NCBI GenBank assembly: GCA_016785225.1
Contig: JAFBJZ010000871.1
Coordinates: forward strand, 1,674,001-1,738,000
DNA length: 64,000 bases
Direction of reading: 5' to 3'
Source of the DNA: Psettodes erumei
Lineage: Eukaryota > Chordata > Actinopteri > Pleuronectiformes > Psettodidae
Shown piece after piece: positions 33,269 to 46,300 of the stretch (position 1 is its first letter; every line of letters starts with the position of its first letter). Made by a program: the position numbers and the translations under genes. The notes below the pieces were generated by a model, which was not told the DNA's origin, searched no databases, and saw only the letters and a program-made list of their open reading frames with translations.

Positions 33269-36200
33269 ATGGTGAAGCTGGGCAGCAATCTGTCTGAGAA
33301 ACTGGAGAAGCAGCCATCTGCGGACGATGGCTTTGATAACATCCCCCTCATCACACCCCTGGAGGTCAACCAGCTCCAGCAGTCGTTCGCGGACAAGGTA
33401 AGTACAGCCTGTTAGTTATGTGCTTATGTGCCTGCCCACTTATGTTTGTTTTTCTCTGAAATACTGTGTTACTGGCTTCGCACCGACCACAACAAAACCA
33501 TGCACTACAGTATTATGCAAATAACCCACAGTTTTCAATACCCTGTAGAACATGCCTGGACAAATGCCATTAAAATTAATTTGGATCCACTTGACCTTTC
33601 CAGCATGAGCCCCAAAAGTGAGACTGCTGTATTTACCTTCCCTTACCTACCGTTCCAGGTTAAAACCTTGGCATCAGCCCACGCAATGTAAGCACCTCTC
33701 TGGATGCATAATGCACGAAGAAAAGCCATCTCACTCATATTTTGGCTGGATGATGTGCTCAGCAGCACAGGATGTTCCACAGGCTGATTAGATGGTGTTG
33801 AAACAAAAATAAAAACACTTTGTAGATCCCCAATGTCTTTTTAAGGCATTGAATAAAATTTGCTGCTTTTGCAAATGATGCACATCTATTTTTGGAAACG
33901 CAAAACATGGTTTTTGGTGGTTAGAGGTTCACTTCACCTCTGCTGAATACTATGGGACAACACCATCCATCAATTTTATGTTAAACATATAACTGCTGAT
34001 TAGGAGTTCTGAGCCTTTTGTTCCAGGAGAGTCTCGGTGACAGTGCACTGTTTCTTCTTCAGATCATTGTGAAGACATCAACACAGTACCAGCTGCAGCA
34101 GCAGAAGAAGAACAAGCTGTATGTGCCGAACATCAAGAAACTGAATATCAACTTCTACAGTGATGTTTCAGAGAAAGCCAAGGTGCAAGAACAACCTGAC
34201 AATAGGAAATCTGCACAAATTCTTACTGTAGGAGTCTGGCAGTATTTTGTTCTCGTTAATGCCACGAAAAGACTAAAACCATCAGTGTTTTGTTTCTATG
34301 AACAAGGAGTGTCTGTGTAACCAAAGCCTGATATATATCCTGTGCCACAGAGCTCCACTGTTTTAGAAAAAAACTATTGATACATCAGTGAGCTACACCA
34401 TTGCAGTAGATCCTTTTTTATTTTTTATTCATCAGAGCTTTAAATGCTTGCTGACTGAAGCGCTGCATGTCTACTAATCTACAGCTGAAAAAAGTCCCCA
34501 ACAATTGCACTGTATTCTCCTGTTTGAGTAACATTTGCTAAATACTCTAGTGTCCATGTTCTTAAAACTGAAATTGTGCATTCATTCATCGTCTGCTTTT
34601 AAAGATTTCAGTGCGGACTGCTGGGACTGGGGCTGACACCAAAAGACAAGGTGGAGAAATCAGAAACTATAGGTTTTAGTCTTTTCATGGAATGTGTCGA
34701 CAGTAGAAATTCTACTGCAAGTCTTATTCTTGAAGCACTTACAATGCTTATTGTTTAAGTGATGTATATGTATAGATGTGTGTGCGTGTTGTCGCCCAGG
34801 TCACAGGTCTGATCCTCATCACTTTGGCCTTCTTGACCAGCCTGCTCCTCCTGCTTATGTACAAAGCCATGTGGTACGACCAACTTACCTGCCCAGAGGG
34901 TTTTATTCTTAAGGTAGGCACACACACACGCACATGAGTTCACATACACAGGCCAAGACATCAAAATGCTGCTCAGCATAAGTCATTTTGTAGCTTTTGT
35001 GAGTTTTTGGATATCACTACTCCTGCCTAAACCAAGCGTAACATGTGCACACATGGCCTTTCTCCGGCATTTACCTACACACACACGTCCATGGATACAT
35101 AAACTTGTAGATTTACATGAATTAGGGAAGGAAAGGAAATCTAAATATCTTCCTGCAACTTTGTCTTCCTCAAGCAGAGACAAACAAATGCAGCTAATTT
35201 TAGAATCAGACCTCTTATTACGTATTCCGGGCCGAAGTATTCTGTGCAGCACCCAATCCAAGGGTACGCAAATAGTCACACTCTCACATCAGTCACTTCA
35301 AGAGAATTTTCACAAAACTGGAGCTAGAAACCAAAACTCATTATCTCCAAATGACACCTTGGAGGAATCGTATATCAAGCCGGTGTTGCCACGCATGTTA
35401 GTTAAACAGGCTGTCTCGCAGAGGAAAATGAGAGATCGGGAAAGACGAAAGGAGGAGGAGGGAGAGGGAGCGACAGGGCCTGTTTTCTGGTCAGGCAGAG
35501 ATTGGGATGCCTGCCTGTGAATCAGAGGGGTCTTTAATTAGGGCTGAGCGTGACTAAACTGTGATTAAAGGCTTAACAGTGAGGGGGGAAGCACGAAGAA
35601 GGGAAGTGGGGGGGGGCCTTCCGGCAAGGCTTTTGATGTTTTCGCCGGTTACAGTTGCTTTCAGCATTTTTTCTGTTAATGTGTTGTTGGAGACATAAAA
35701 AGAGGAGTGAGGATGGAGGCTGGTGTAGTCACTGCTGTGCTTTTCAGAGGTTCGGCTCCTCACTGCGAGGGAAGGTCAGGTAGTGGATCCTCTGAAGGGA
35801 AACAGTTATGAGGTCAGAACAATTCAGTGGGCTCTTTCCGAAACATATCGTGAACAGGCTGGACATCGGGTTTGTTTGATTTCGCCTCTTATTGCACAGC
35901 TTTCTTCTCATCAAAAACAAGCAAATTTTGGTTCCTATGTAAACTTGTTGCAAAGGATGCTTTTTCTTTGAAAGCAGGGCTGAGCCTGGTAGCCACTTCA
36001 TCTATGCACTAGGATGAAGAAAAGCTCAGTCAGAGGGAATTTTAAAAAGCAAGTTGGTGGACCATAACAGCATCTACTGCCTCACGTGTACTTCTGTTCT
36101 GATAAATCTTTTTCCCTTTCCTTAATATTTCCTCACACTGTGAAGCATCCCCGTGTTTTCAGATCATGTGTCACCTTGGAGCACCTTTTAATCTGATCTG

Positions 36201-37142
36201 AACTGAAAAGTGCATTCTTGGAGATTGTTTGACAGAATACTCTTCGAACAAGTTTTACTCTCTTATTGTGGAGTTGAACATTAGCTGTCACAACAGTAAA
36301 AAAAAAAGATCACATTTGCTGATGAAGACCATGAGATACAGTTGAAAGCTTCTGAAAAACATTACAATTGTAAACCACGATGTAAGATTATTTTGTCCAG
36401 TCTCTTTATATGTCTCTTTACATGTTATAGGACATTTATTCCTCATTCTTGTCATAGAAAACCAGAGTGTTCCAGAGAACAGCCACAGTCATCCATGACT
36501 ATTTGACCTGCTTCTGGAATCATTTTTAATTACTTTGGTATTTATGCCCTGAGACTTGTTTGTTTTGACCTTGATGTACACCAGAATATAATATTGACAA
36601 ATAGATGATTCAATGTCTCTCTTATAAAGATCTTGATTTAAATTAGACAAACCATGTCAGATTATTTTAATGGAATGTCCAGCTTGCATAATAAAAATAT
36701 ATGAATACATTCAGCTCCATGGTGCGCTCAGACTGTATCCTGGACACATGTTAATCATTATAAATAAAAATAGGGAACAAATCTGCAGTCTGTGTTAACC
36801 CTCTTCTGGAGACTTGTGTTGTTAATATCAGAGCAGTGTGTCACCTAATCTGAAACAAATGAAAATCTTCTTTTCTTTTGGTCGTAACAGCAGAAGCACT
36901 GCACCCCGGCAGCTCTGGAGATGTACTACACAGAGGAACAGCAGCAGCAACAGCAGGAGCCAGGGGTCCATGGCAGCACCAGCACTGGGTTGTACGCTTC
37001 CTTCAGCCACCTCAACCAGGTCAAGAGGACTGGATCTGAGGCGCCGTTGCCTTGGTTACCAGTCATCAGCGCTCTGAAGGAGGCTGAGGATGCTAAACAA
37101 GGCAGCGAAGCGCTTAAAGGAGTGCTGGAGGGAGAAGAGTGA
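33269..37142 (+). CDS. caly: Calcyon, neuron-specific vesicular protein
   Basis: Coding exons: 33269-33397, 34063-34182, 34800-34913 and 36891-37142; all introns are phase 0, giving 204 aa (human calcyon 217). It belongs to the NSG1/NSG2/CALY family of single-pass membrane proteins of neuronal endosomes. Calcyon binds clathrin light chain, promotes clathrin assembly and influences receptor endocytosis. The N terminus MVKLGSNLSEK..DDGFDNIPLITPLEVNQLQ is the family signature; IIVKTSTQYQL follows. The transmembrane segment is about residues 84-103. It is followed by MYKAMWYDQLTCPEGFILK and CTPAALEMYYTEEQ, which match calcyon (human MYKAIWYDQFTCPDGF, LEMYYTEMD) better than NSG1 or NSG2. A six-Gln run (residues 138-143) and a low-complexity acidic tail end the protein; the tail is not conserved with human. 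The start is supported by the family N terminus. Confidence 0.93.
34914..36890 (+). other. caly last intron (2 kb)
   Basis: Begins with donor GTAGGC and ends TCGTAACAG. A reading frame of 184 codons at 34966-35520 shows no family resemblance and no splice partners, so I treat it as chance. No repeat family was recognised. Confidence 0.5.
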
Positions 37143-37367
37143 AGTCTCTGATGGAAATGCAGGTGTTGGTGGAGACAGTGTAGGTTACTTTTTGTCTGTC
37201 TCCCTGTGTGTTTGCATGAGTTTGGGTGTGTGTCTCGCAGTCCATTGACTGTTCTCCCTATAATGGTGCTCCTTAACCTTAAAAGTATCGTAAAGAATGT
37301 AAACCACAAGTTTACTCAGCCTCACCCCAGTTTTATTCTGGTAATATACTAAACTAATACCCAACTC

Positions 37368-37398
<31 letters not shown>

Positions 37399-39950
37399 GT
37401 TTGTGCGTGTGCGTGGTGAGTTGTGGTTAGAACCAGGCATGTTATTAAGTTGTTGGAGAATGTGCCTGTCTCCTACAGTGTTACTGAGTAAAATCCGCCA
37501 TCTGCATTGTGTGTATATGCGTATGTATGTTGCACCACACTGAAAATGCATATGTGCAGTCATGACCTGTGTGGGTGAATACATTGTCTGACTCTTGTAC
37601 TCTGAGAAAGCTGAAAGTGAGAGGAGAGAGGTGAGGTGAGAGCTTGGAGCTGGACATGCAGATAAGACGCTTTTTAATGAGATTACTGCGAGTTTCTCCT
37701 CATCACTTCATCCCCTTTGTTATCTTACTGCGTATTCATTTAGTCTTGGAAGGGAATGTATGAAATCAGCAGTGAATGTGCTCACACTTCAGCCATAAGA
37801 CAAGGAGCTAAAATTGTTCAATCATATCAGTATTTGCTGAAATGAGTTGATTCCAAGTCTTACTATTTCAAGACTGCAAATTGCAGTAAAATTAATGTCA
37901 GCTGAAAGTGTGTTTTTAAAGTCAAGTGTTGCTCTTACACACCAGGTGACTTGAGTTACACAACCACAAGCATTCTGTGGCTTTGGAAAGTATTTCCCAG
38001 AAATTAAAAATCTCCAAAAAAGTATTTTTTTCTTGGGTTATTGGGTGTGGAGTTAGTTACGAAAAGTAAATTTAATCAATTCTAAATTAAATCTATAAGT
38101 CAATAAACTGTGCAACAGGGGACTGGATACTTTCCAAAGCTGCTGTATCAGTCTTTTTTCCGGAAATCTTATGTTGCATTAAATGTGTGCTACTTACTGT
38201 AATTATGGATGAAACTTGAGAAGTTCATGTATTATGACAAAAAGAATTTGCATTTCAATATTGTTATATGTTCATATATGTAAGGTGTTATTAGAAACTA
38301 GCCAATGATACTAAGTTTTGATACTAGTTTGTTTTTAATATACATTGCTTTAAGTATTCTGTAGTGTCCCTGTAAATCAACATGTGCACTATAATAATCA
38401 CAGGGTGAATTTATCATGATCCTTATATGAATGTATGAAGTAGCTACTTTAAGAGATACTACAATTAGTGCATATAATTAACTAACTAGTTTAACAAGTC
38501 TACTAGTAACTAGTCTTTACATTTTTCTATTTATTTCAGTAACAAACTATTTATGTGTATATTATTTAGAGTCTTTGAAATCAAAAACATGTGTTGCAAA
38601 TCTTATAAGCTATGTAAGTAATTTTTTCCAGCCAGTCATTTAAAAGGGAAGGAAAGAAATCATCATGTGAAGTTAAGACATACACAGAGGTTTTGGTTGT
38701 TGTTGTTTTTTTAACAATCAGAAATAATCAACAATTACCTGAGAAGTCTGATAATTTGTCTTGACTCACTCATTTTGACTGACCGACTTTTTCTCTTTGT
38801 CTCACCTTTTATGCCGATTGGTAATCCGAATCTTATTTTGAAATAAAACTCTTCATGGGAGCAGAACCAATGTGAGATCACAGCACAGCTTGTCCCCTGA
38901 GTTCAAGTGCCAAACATTTACATCAGACCCATCTGCTGTGATGTCACTGACTGCACAGAAATAATTGACTCAAGTGTTGAGTTCTCCCAGTCACAATGAG
39001 ATTCAGTGTCTCTAATGAACAGAAGTAATGATCCGCCAAGACGGTGATGAAATATTGGCATTTGGATTTAACAAAAAACATTCATGAGAACCTCACAGCA
39101 AAACTTAGCAGCAAGAATACTGTCAGTCGCTGAATGTACAGGATGCCATCATATGTTTTGTAGGTGAAATCACTGAAGTAACTAACTATAGCTGTCAGAT
39201 AAATGCAAAGGTTGAAAATACTTCTGTACTCTGCTTGCATGCACTTTTGGGAAACTTGTAAAATGTAAGCAGTAAAATGCTGCTTACACATCGGTTGTTA
39301 TATCCATTAATATATGATGATAATTCTACTGAATAATTCTCAGTTGAGAGATGTATTGTTGATAAGGATAAGTTATTTGAAAACAGTAAAGAAGACACCA
39401 TCTTAATCATCTGTACAGTGATAAATTTTACTTTCGACACCTAAGCACATTTTCACATGCCATTCCTTCTGTCTGAGCTACACGATGGACGACAATACAT
39501 GTGTTTTTGTGGATCATTTTCGATCTAGAAAAAAATTCTAATTCAACATGACCAGCAGAAGAAATATGTACAGCTCCTGTTACACTCTACTGCTCAGAGA
39601 TGATCAGTATGCATAGAATTCAAAATATGATTCCTTCCATCTCCTCAAACTTTAGTTTAGCAGTTCAAAGCCAAGCCACATCTCTCTCTCTCTCTCTCTC
39701 TCTGCTGGGTTCACTGCTGTGAGCCTGTCTGCATCTCATTTACACTCACATATTTTCACACCATCGCTCCAAACCCAGGGGTGTGTGGCTTGAAGTTTTT
39801 GCGTGAGTGTGTGTTGCCTCATTAGAAGTGTGTGTCTAACTATGAAATCATTAACCTACAGTTGTGTGTGTGTTAGTGTGTCTTTGTGTTTCAGCACATG
39901 CATCTCTGAGCTTCTATGTTTCCAAGAGTGCGTATTTACAGTATGCCTTG

Positions 39951-40004
<54 letters not shown>

Positions 40005-40680
40005 CTTTGTGTGAGCTCATGCTTGGCTTGTTAATTAAATCTATATTATGCCCTGTGTAGCCTTTAGGGTTTTTTCTTCTCCTCACTGTTACTGGGTGAC
40101 ACAGTTGAGACGATGTTGGCCCAGGGCATGGAACTAAATAAAGTGCTAAAAATATTTATTAGGGCATTTACAGATCCCACGCTTGGTCAAGACATAGCAT
40201 GTTGTGCCAAAAAAGGCTTGGATTCAGGGCTGGGGGAAAATCGCGTAAAATCACCCGAGTAGTCACGTTATGGCCGCCAAGCCCCATTTCCCTGCTTTAT
40301 AGCATCAACAGATCTGAACAGTAAAATAGCAGGTTGGCTTTTTAATTTGTCCTGACCATTCAGAGTCCCCCCCCACCCGAAGATTGGGAAGGAGGGCCGA
40401 GCCAAGGGCCATTTAGCCGTTAAACTCCCACTGGAATCAGATTCCTCTGACCCCTGATGTCACTAAAACCTTGGAGAGGAGGAGGGAGGATTCACGCTGA
40501 TGTAAGTTCTGTTTTCCTTGTTTATCTTAAAATGATCAGACAGGAAATGCGAAGATGCAGCTCTCTCTGAAGCAGTCCATTGTTGTAGTTGTTGTTGTTT
40601 TTAAAAAACAACCCTACAATAAAAGAGGGGTAGGTGTGGACTGATGTGACAGAGAGTAGGGCCTTTATTTATCAAACTGC
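37143..40680 (+). other. caly 3' UTR and intergenic sequence
   Basis: The 3' UTR probably ends at AATAAA 38102-38107 or at the AATAAAA near 38841. A GT-rich microsatellite lies at 37369-37417 within it. Downstream are a (TC)n run near 39682-39703 and a (GT)n run at 39952-39994. No coding exon was recognised. Confidence 0.45.
39952..39994. repeat. (GT)n microsatellite
   Basis: About 20 GT units. Reading frames on both strands across it are repeat translations and not genes. Confidence 0.95.
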
Positions 40681-40689
40681 TAAAAGTAA

Positions 40690-41120
40690 AATTTTTGACT
40701 TCAAGCATTTTTGGAAATACACTTATTTGCTTTCTAGTGGGAAGTTAGATGAGAGGCTTGACACAGCTCTCATGTTTGTATGATAAATACAAGGCTACAG
40801 CTAGTAGCCAGTTAATTTAGCATGAAGAGGGGAAACACATGGAAGCAGCTAGGTGGTGTATTTTGTGGCTGAGAGCAGAGACATTTCAGCATACCCACTA
40901 ATAAATGACATGCAGAAACGTATTTTACACTTTGTATGGCTTAAACAAACAAACTTTAGATTTGTTTAACTTTAGAGCTGCTGGTAGGTAGACTTTGTGG
41001 ACAGAGCCAAGCTAGCTGTTACCCCTTGTTTCCACTTTTACCTGTGCTAAGCTAAGCTAACTAGCTGCTTGTTTTGCCCTTATTATTTGATGGACAGACG
41101 CAAGAGTGACATCAGTCTTA
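40690..41120. mobile_element. Palindromic MITE typical of percomorph fish
   Basis: The left arm has ATTTGCTTTCTAG, GTTAGATGAGAGG, CTCTCATGTTTGTATG, CTACAGCTAGTAGCC and GGGGAAACA. The right arm holds the inverse order: GACAGAGCCAAGCTAGCTG, CCTTGTTTCCAC, TGCTAAGCTAAGCTAAC and GACAGACGCAAGAGTGACATC. The two halves are degraded inverted copies around a centre near 40890-40970, so it is a long-terminal-inverted-repeat element without coding capacity. I recognise the sequence as an abundant percomorph repeat but cannot name the family. Confidence 0.7.
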
Positions 41121-41189
41121 TGTGTTTCAAGAGAATACATTTTAAATGTAAATGTAAATGTTGTGCAACATTTAAAAAATCCCAAACTG

Positions 41190-41300
41190 TAAACATGGGA
41201 CGGGAATTCCAACGTGAGACCTGGACTCAAGTCACACACGTGACGTCAGATTTAACTCGGACTCAGGCTTTTGGACTCGTGAACGAGCTTCACTTGGCGC
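41190..41300. repeat. GACTC-rich degenerate repeat
   Basis: GAGACCTGGACTCAAGTCACACACGTGACG, then AACTCGGACTCAGG and TTTTGGACTCGTGAAC: short GACTC/ACTTG units of a kind often seen at the ends of fish hAT-like elements. It is about 120 nt upstream of the orphan exon at 41418. Confidence 0.4.
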
Positions 41301-41417
41301 ATTAACATTAAAGAACTACCTGACGTGCTCCGTCTGTCACCCCCCACCACCACGTCATGTGTATCCTTACGCACCTCTCTGGCGCGCGCTACCAGAGACG
41401 TTGCCGCCGATAAAACC

Positions 41418-41579
41418 ATGGCGAGTACCAGTACACCTGCGCTGTTCGTCACAACCTCAGCTGTAAAAACTCCAACCAAAAAGCAAAAGAACTGCTATGG
41501 GCCACGTTTTAGATGTCAAAATAAAGGACGATACATCGACCACATCAAACGTGATACTTCTGAGGACGCGCCTGAAAAG
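41418..41579 (+). CDS. Orphan candidate first coding exon, unknown product
   Basis: An ATG in strong context (ACCATGG) opens 54 codons ending exactly at a donor, AAAAG|GTGAGT, phase 0. The peptide starts MASTSTPALFVTTSAVK and has a basic stretch (KTPTKKQKN), two Cys residues and KGRYIDHIKRD. I recognise no family and found no downstream exon within the window. It could be the 5' exon of a gene whose other exons lie far away, the first exon of a hAT-type transposase (a GACTC-rich repeat lies just upstream), or a chance frame. The sequence after it is CpG-containing, as in first introns of fish genes. Confidence 0.35.
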
Positions 41580-41759
41580 GTGAGTCAGTTTGTCACGTTG
41601 ACGTTGAGGTTAGCAAACACCTTTAACGTTAGCTGCGTTAGCGTGACCATTGCTCTGTGGGACGTTAGTTTGGTTAGATCGGCGTTCGCGTGTTTGTTTT
41701 CCTACGCTGGCTATAATGCACTCACGTCAATATTAAGCCGTGAGAGCTCGCTAGCCTAA

Positions 41760-43180
41760 TAATGTCACGGCTACATGCATGTTACAGGATTAGTGTTGAC
41801 GAGTAAATTTGGGGGGGGGGTCTCAATTGGTTTTTCCGTATGAGACTATCACAAGCTAACTAGTCGTGCCAGCAGCAGTGAAGCTGACAGGAGGAGCTGT
41901 TGAAGACCAAAGATTAGAAGTTTGACCTTTTTTGCAGAACAATCAGTAAAATTGTATATTTTTGATATGGCTGATGTAGGGTCAATCTGCGGACAAAGGT
42001 TCTACTTTACGTTGAAGTTGTCTCCTTAGAGAAGTTAGAGAAAGTGTAGTTGTTAGAAGTTTGTTAAATAGGCAGAGAAAGAGAGAGAGAGAGAGGGGAG
42101 ACAAAAAGAGACGGAAGGAGAAACAGAAGAAAAAGGATGAACAAGAGAGAAAGAGCAGATGAGAGGCGGCTGGGCCTGGGAAGTGGGGGGTGGGCTGGTT
42201 AGAAGAAGAGGAGGCAGTAGGGGCCAAGAGGAATGGACGAGGTGGAGGTGGTGGAGGAGGAGGGAGGAGGAGGAGGAGGGTGAATCCAGGCTGACCCCAG
42301 TGTCTGTGTGTGTTGTTGTGTGTCTCAGTGGGTTTCCTCTGCCCTGGCGCCAGCTGGAAATGCCTCCACTAAGCAGAGGCAGTACACACATCATCCTCCA
42401 TTCAGTCCCCTTTGATGGGAGTAACACTATACATGCCCAGCGCGCCTCACAGATCCTATCAAGCTGCTGTTTAAAGGGCGGGAGCGAGCGCCGGGGCAGC
42501 TGATCATAACTTATCCGGCCCTCGGACACACTGTCGTCCAGTTTCGTTGCCGTGCAGGGCAAATAAAAGCTGGGACAATGGAGGAGGTTTTGTAATTGGA
42601 GTGATGTTGTTGTTACAGTGGTGGAGGTTTCATGAGGTACGCTGCCACCTAGGGGTCATCTCCCATGGTTGCAGAGAGGAATGCGGTCCCCTCTGCTTAT
42701 GTTCAACCGCAAGTTTCATAAACAGAATTCAAGTGGAATATGTTTTCTTGAAATCACTTCACGTCAAGCTGTGGAGTTGTCTTTATACGTGTCTTTTCTT
42801 CACCATACAAGGTAGTCGTACCCTGCTGTCCGTACCTGCAATTCCTGCTGCCGGATTAGTCACAGCCGCTCTTTTAAGTTGATCCTCGTGACGGCCTTTT
42901 TAAAATGACTCAAAAGCCATGAAATTAGTTATTAGTTTGTTATCCTGCCGTGATGTTGTCCTCATGCAGCAAAAACCCTCGCCAGTAAACAATTATCCGA
43001 CAGACACGACGAGGTAAAGGCCCAAAGCTGCAGCCCAGACATGCCACGAGGAAGAAAAACAACAGGCTTTGCTTAGCTTTGCCTCAGTTCGCTTTGTTCT
43101 GGCCATTACGGAGCCGAAATATTGTCATTACTCATAGACCAAATCATTTTACGACATCCTGCGATTAAACTTTAGGCTAA
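41760..43180. other. Non-coding stretch with G/A-rich tract
   Basis: No supported gene. The + strand is strongly purine-rich from about 42070 to 42290 (GAGA, GGAGG and GGTGG units), which explains the long frames on both strands. Further on there is no recognised feature. Confidence 0.5.
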
Positions 43181-43265
43181 TAGGTTAATGAGACAAATGG
43201 AGTCTGAATGCTGGAAGTTGGTTTCTATTAGTGATGGCATCGCAGAGAAGTGCACTGTTGCATGC

Positions 43266-43268
<3 letters not shown>

Positions 43269-43306
<38 letters not shown>

Positions 43307-43359
43307 GCACACATGTTTTTTTTTCCCTTTCTCTGCATCTCCCTCTGTCTATCTCTCTT

Positions 43360-43392
<33 letters not shown>
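43269..43392. repeat. Paired (CA)n microsatellites
   Basis: (AC)n at 43269-43303 and (CA)n at 43369-43392, separated by a pyrimidine-rich stretch. Frames across them translate as Thr-His repeats and are not genes. Confidence 0.93.
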
Positions 43393-43396
<4 letters not shown>

Positions 43397-43399
43397 ACA

Positions 43400-46300
43400 G
43401 GCTGGTTTGATTTAGGTTTTGCGGTCCCCTCCCGTTGCAGCCTCAGACAGGCGGAGAGGACCAGAGCGCAGTGAACTCCAGTTCAGCCCGAGCCCGGCTG
43501 TCTCTGCTCAGCTTCAAGTTGAAACCCTCCAAATTGGGTTTAATCTGTGTTTTGCTTTGCCAATTATCGACCCGCAGAGCCGCATGGCAAATGGGGATGA
43601 ATGGGCTTTAGATGGGCCCGGTTGAGAGGGAGGTCACGGCGTGATTAATGGCGATCTGTCGAATCCGCGGCTCAGCCGGCGAAGACGTAGCAGGGGATGA
43701 GCTATCGGCAAATTAATATCTGCGGGGGAACGCGCCGAGCATGATGCAGCGGAAACGAAGCCTGAGCAATCGAAACTCAGAGTATGAAACAAATGTGATG
43801 TCAGAGCGTTGGTTAAACTGAAGGCCGCCTGCCAAACATTACATTTGTTTTTCAATCCACACGGTTTCCAAACATGTCCAGACAAGGGGTCTGGCTTGTG
43901 TGTCATGTAATACCAGAGCTGCGGTGTCAGTAGTTTGATGAAGATGAATATACTGTCTGTGAGCGCAATCATCGCCGTTAATTGTGCCATATATGTTCAC
44001 ATCACAGGGGATCTCCTTTCTACAACGTGCTGAAAATGTTTTTTTTTTTATTTTAAAAATCACTCGTCGCGGGGGAATGCATCCTCAGCAGCCTGTTGTC
44101 TTCTGTGGCTCTCCGGTGAGCCTCTCAATGTTTGAAGACAAAAAATAAACCCCGATGATGCTGGTGAAAGATGCCATTGAACTGCATTATGGGAAATGTA
44201 GGAGCCGCTTCACTTGGAGCTTGACGCACACAACAGATGAAAAGTTGCTTTTTTTTTAAAACTTATATCACTGCAAATATAAGCTCTGCCGATAATGATT
44301 GACAGCTGACTGATTTACTTCACAACCTAAAGCTACCCATGAGCCCGTCTTAGTCAAACTTTCAACGACTGAATCAGGATTCGCCAACATCATCTTTCAA
44401 ATCAGTCGCGTCAAATTCCACTCGCTTTTTCCCCGCGACTGTGTATCCCAGAGCAGTTTGGAAGAATCCGACAAGCGAGCAGGGCAGGGCGTGGCCGCAC
44501 ATTCTGGGACGCCTGACAACATCTCACGACCCCCAGCGAGTTTCTAATTCTTGACATGTTCCAGGGACCCGGTCCAGGATCTGGGTTTCCCAAAAACAGC
44601 AAAAAAAAAAAAAAAGGCGTCACAACTCAAGGATCATGGAAAACCATCACATATGCACCAAAACCAGATGATCATTTATTTATTTAACATTTTTTTATGT
44701 CACCATTAATGCCGGAGCGGCCACTAAATGAGATCTCGGCCCTTAACTCGGACTCAGAAATGTAAAAAATGTTGTCCGGGGGAAGAAAGTGCAGCTGTCG
44801 CTGAACATTCATCATTTCATCAGGTCTGCGACCAAGCGAATACAATCAAACACCTTTTACAGTATCCTTGTCGGAGTCTTATCTGTACGACCTTCGGTGA
44901 TTCAGTAGAATAACATTTTCCTATGCTCGGTCTAATGCTAACCAAGCTAGCCACCATACTGGCTGTCTGGATTGTTATGCTGAATGTTTGAGTAATGAAA
45001 TATTTGAAGTGGCGGCTGAATTACCATCAAACAGAGACGCATATTTGACTCTTTCATCCTGTCGTCCAGTGCAGTTGCGTCTGATCGAGACCTGAGAGGC
45101 CACATACCCTGCGTGAAATCGCCACAAGGAGCCTGACACTAAGGGATTTAAAGGATTTCCAGCATCAGCAGGTGGGTCCGCTTCACCGCACTACACGTTT
45201 TAGCGGCGGCTGCACTTTGCGCTGGCCTGCCGCGGCACGCCACCAGTTGCACTTCTGCTCCACGTTGCCGTCATCCTGTAGAACCTCAGTTAGCAGAAAG
45301 CTAAGAGACCGATTCTTGCAGGATGAACTCCGCCTGCCGAGCCACAGTTAAGGGAGCGGCTCGGCGGCAGCGCTGACTCAAACCGGACGGGACGGTTTTC
45401 TGTCAGAGAACTGCAGTTTCACCTCTGGGTCTTCTTACTTGCCCACAGATGATACGGCATTAAAGTTATTCCCGCTTTATGAAGGGAATGAAAATGTCAC
45501 TTTTGTTTCGAGGAGGTATTTCGGGACTCTGGTTCTGCTTACAAGGCGTAGCAGGGAAGCAGGGTGCGGTACAGGGGGAGAAGAAAAAGAAACTTGTGTT
45601 GAAAGGTTATTGATATTTATAAGAGCGCCTTCTGAGCGAGAGGCTCAGCAACACACATGGATGGTTATTATCGGAATCCCCCCTCAACCTCACCGTAAAA
45701 AATAGATGTCATGTCATGTGCTCGTTGCCTCACAGTGGCCTAATTCTTGACATGTTTTCACCCCTCACTTCATTTGACGGTGGTGGCAACTGCAGAGAAA
45801 ACAAAGCAGTACTTTCAGGAGGACACAATAAATTTGGAAACGATGATGAACAACTGTCAACAAATAATGACAGTCGACTATTAAAAACCGGAGCGACCCT
45901 CTCGCCGCAGGCCTCTCCGGAGGGGGACGAGGGAAGCCAAGAATAAATTGCCTGTCTGTAGTCATTTGAATGCGACATTTAGCTGTGATTTATGTGAAGG
46001 CAGAAAAGCATTATGAGAAAACATTTTCCAAGTGCAACAGCTTGCAGCAATTTACATTATATGGGGGGAAAACCGCTGAAACAAATATTTGGCCTCCATA
46101 ATGAAATGGATATATTTATACACGTTGAATTGAGTCAAAGGCTCCGTAACGAAGGCCCGGCTCCACCAAAGGACCTCTCTGCGCTCTCGTAGTAAACATT
46201 TTACTGATGCTACAGGGGCCCCGAATGAAAGTTATTAGAGCCATAATTCTCCCAGCGGGGGCCAAGCGATACAAAGATAATCGACACGACAAGAGGGAAG

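Noticed and set aside
34966..35520. 184-codon frame in the last caly intron
   Set aside because: No family resemblance, no repeat or splice support, composition like the flanking intron.
42053..42562. 169-codon frame on the - strand, Ser/Leu/Pro-rich
   Set aside because: Produced by the purine-rich tract on the + strand; low complexity throughout.
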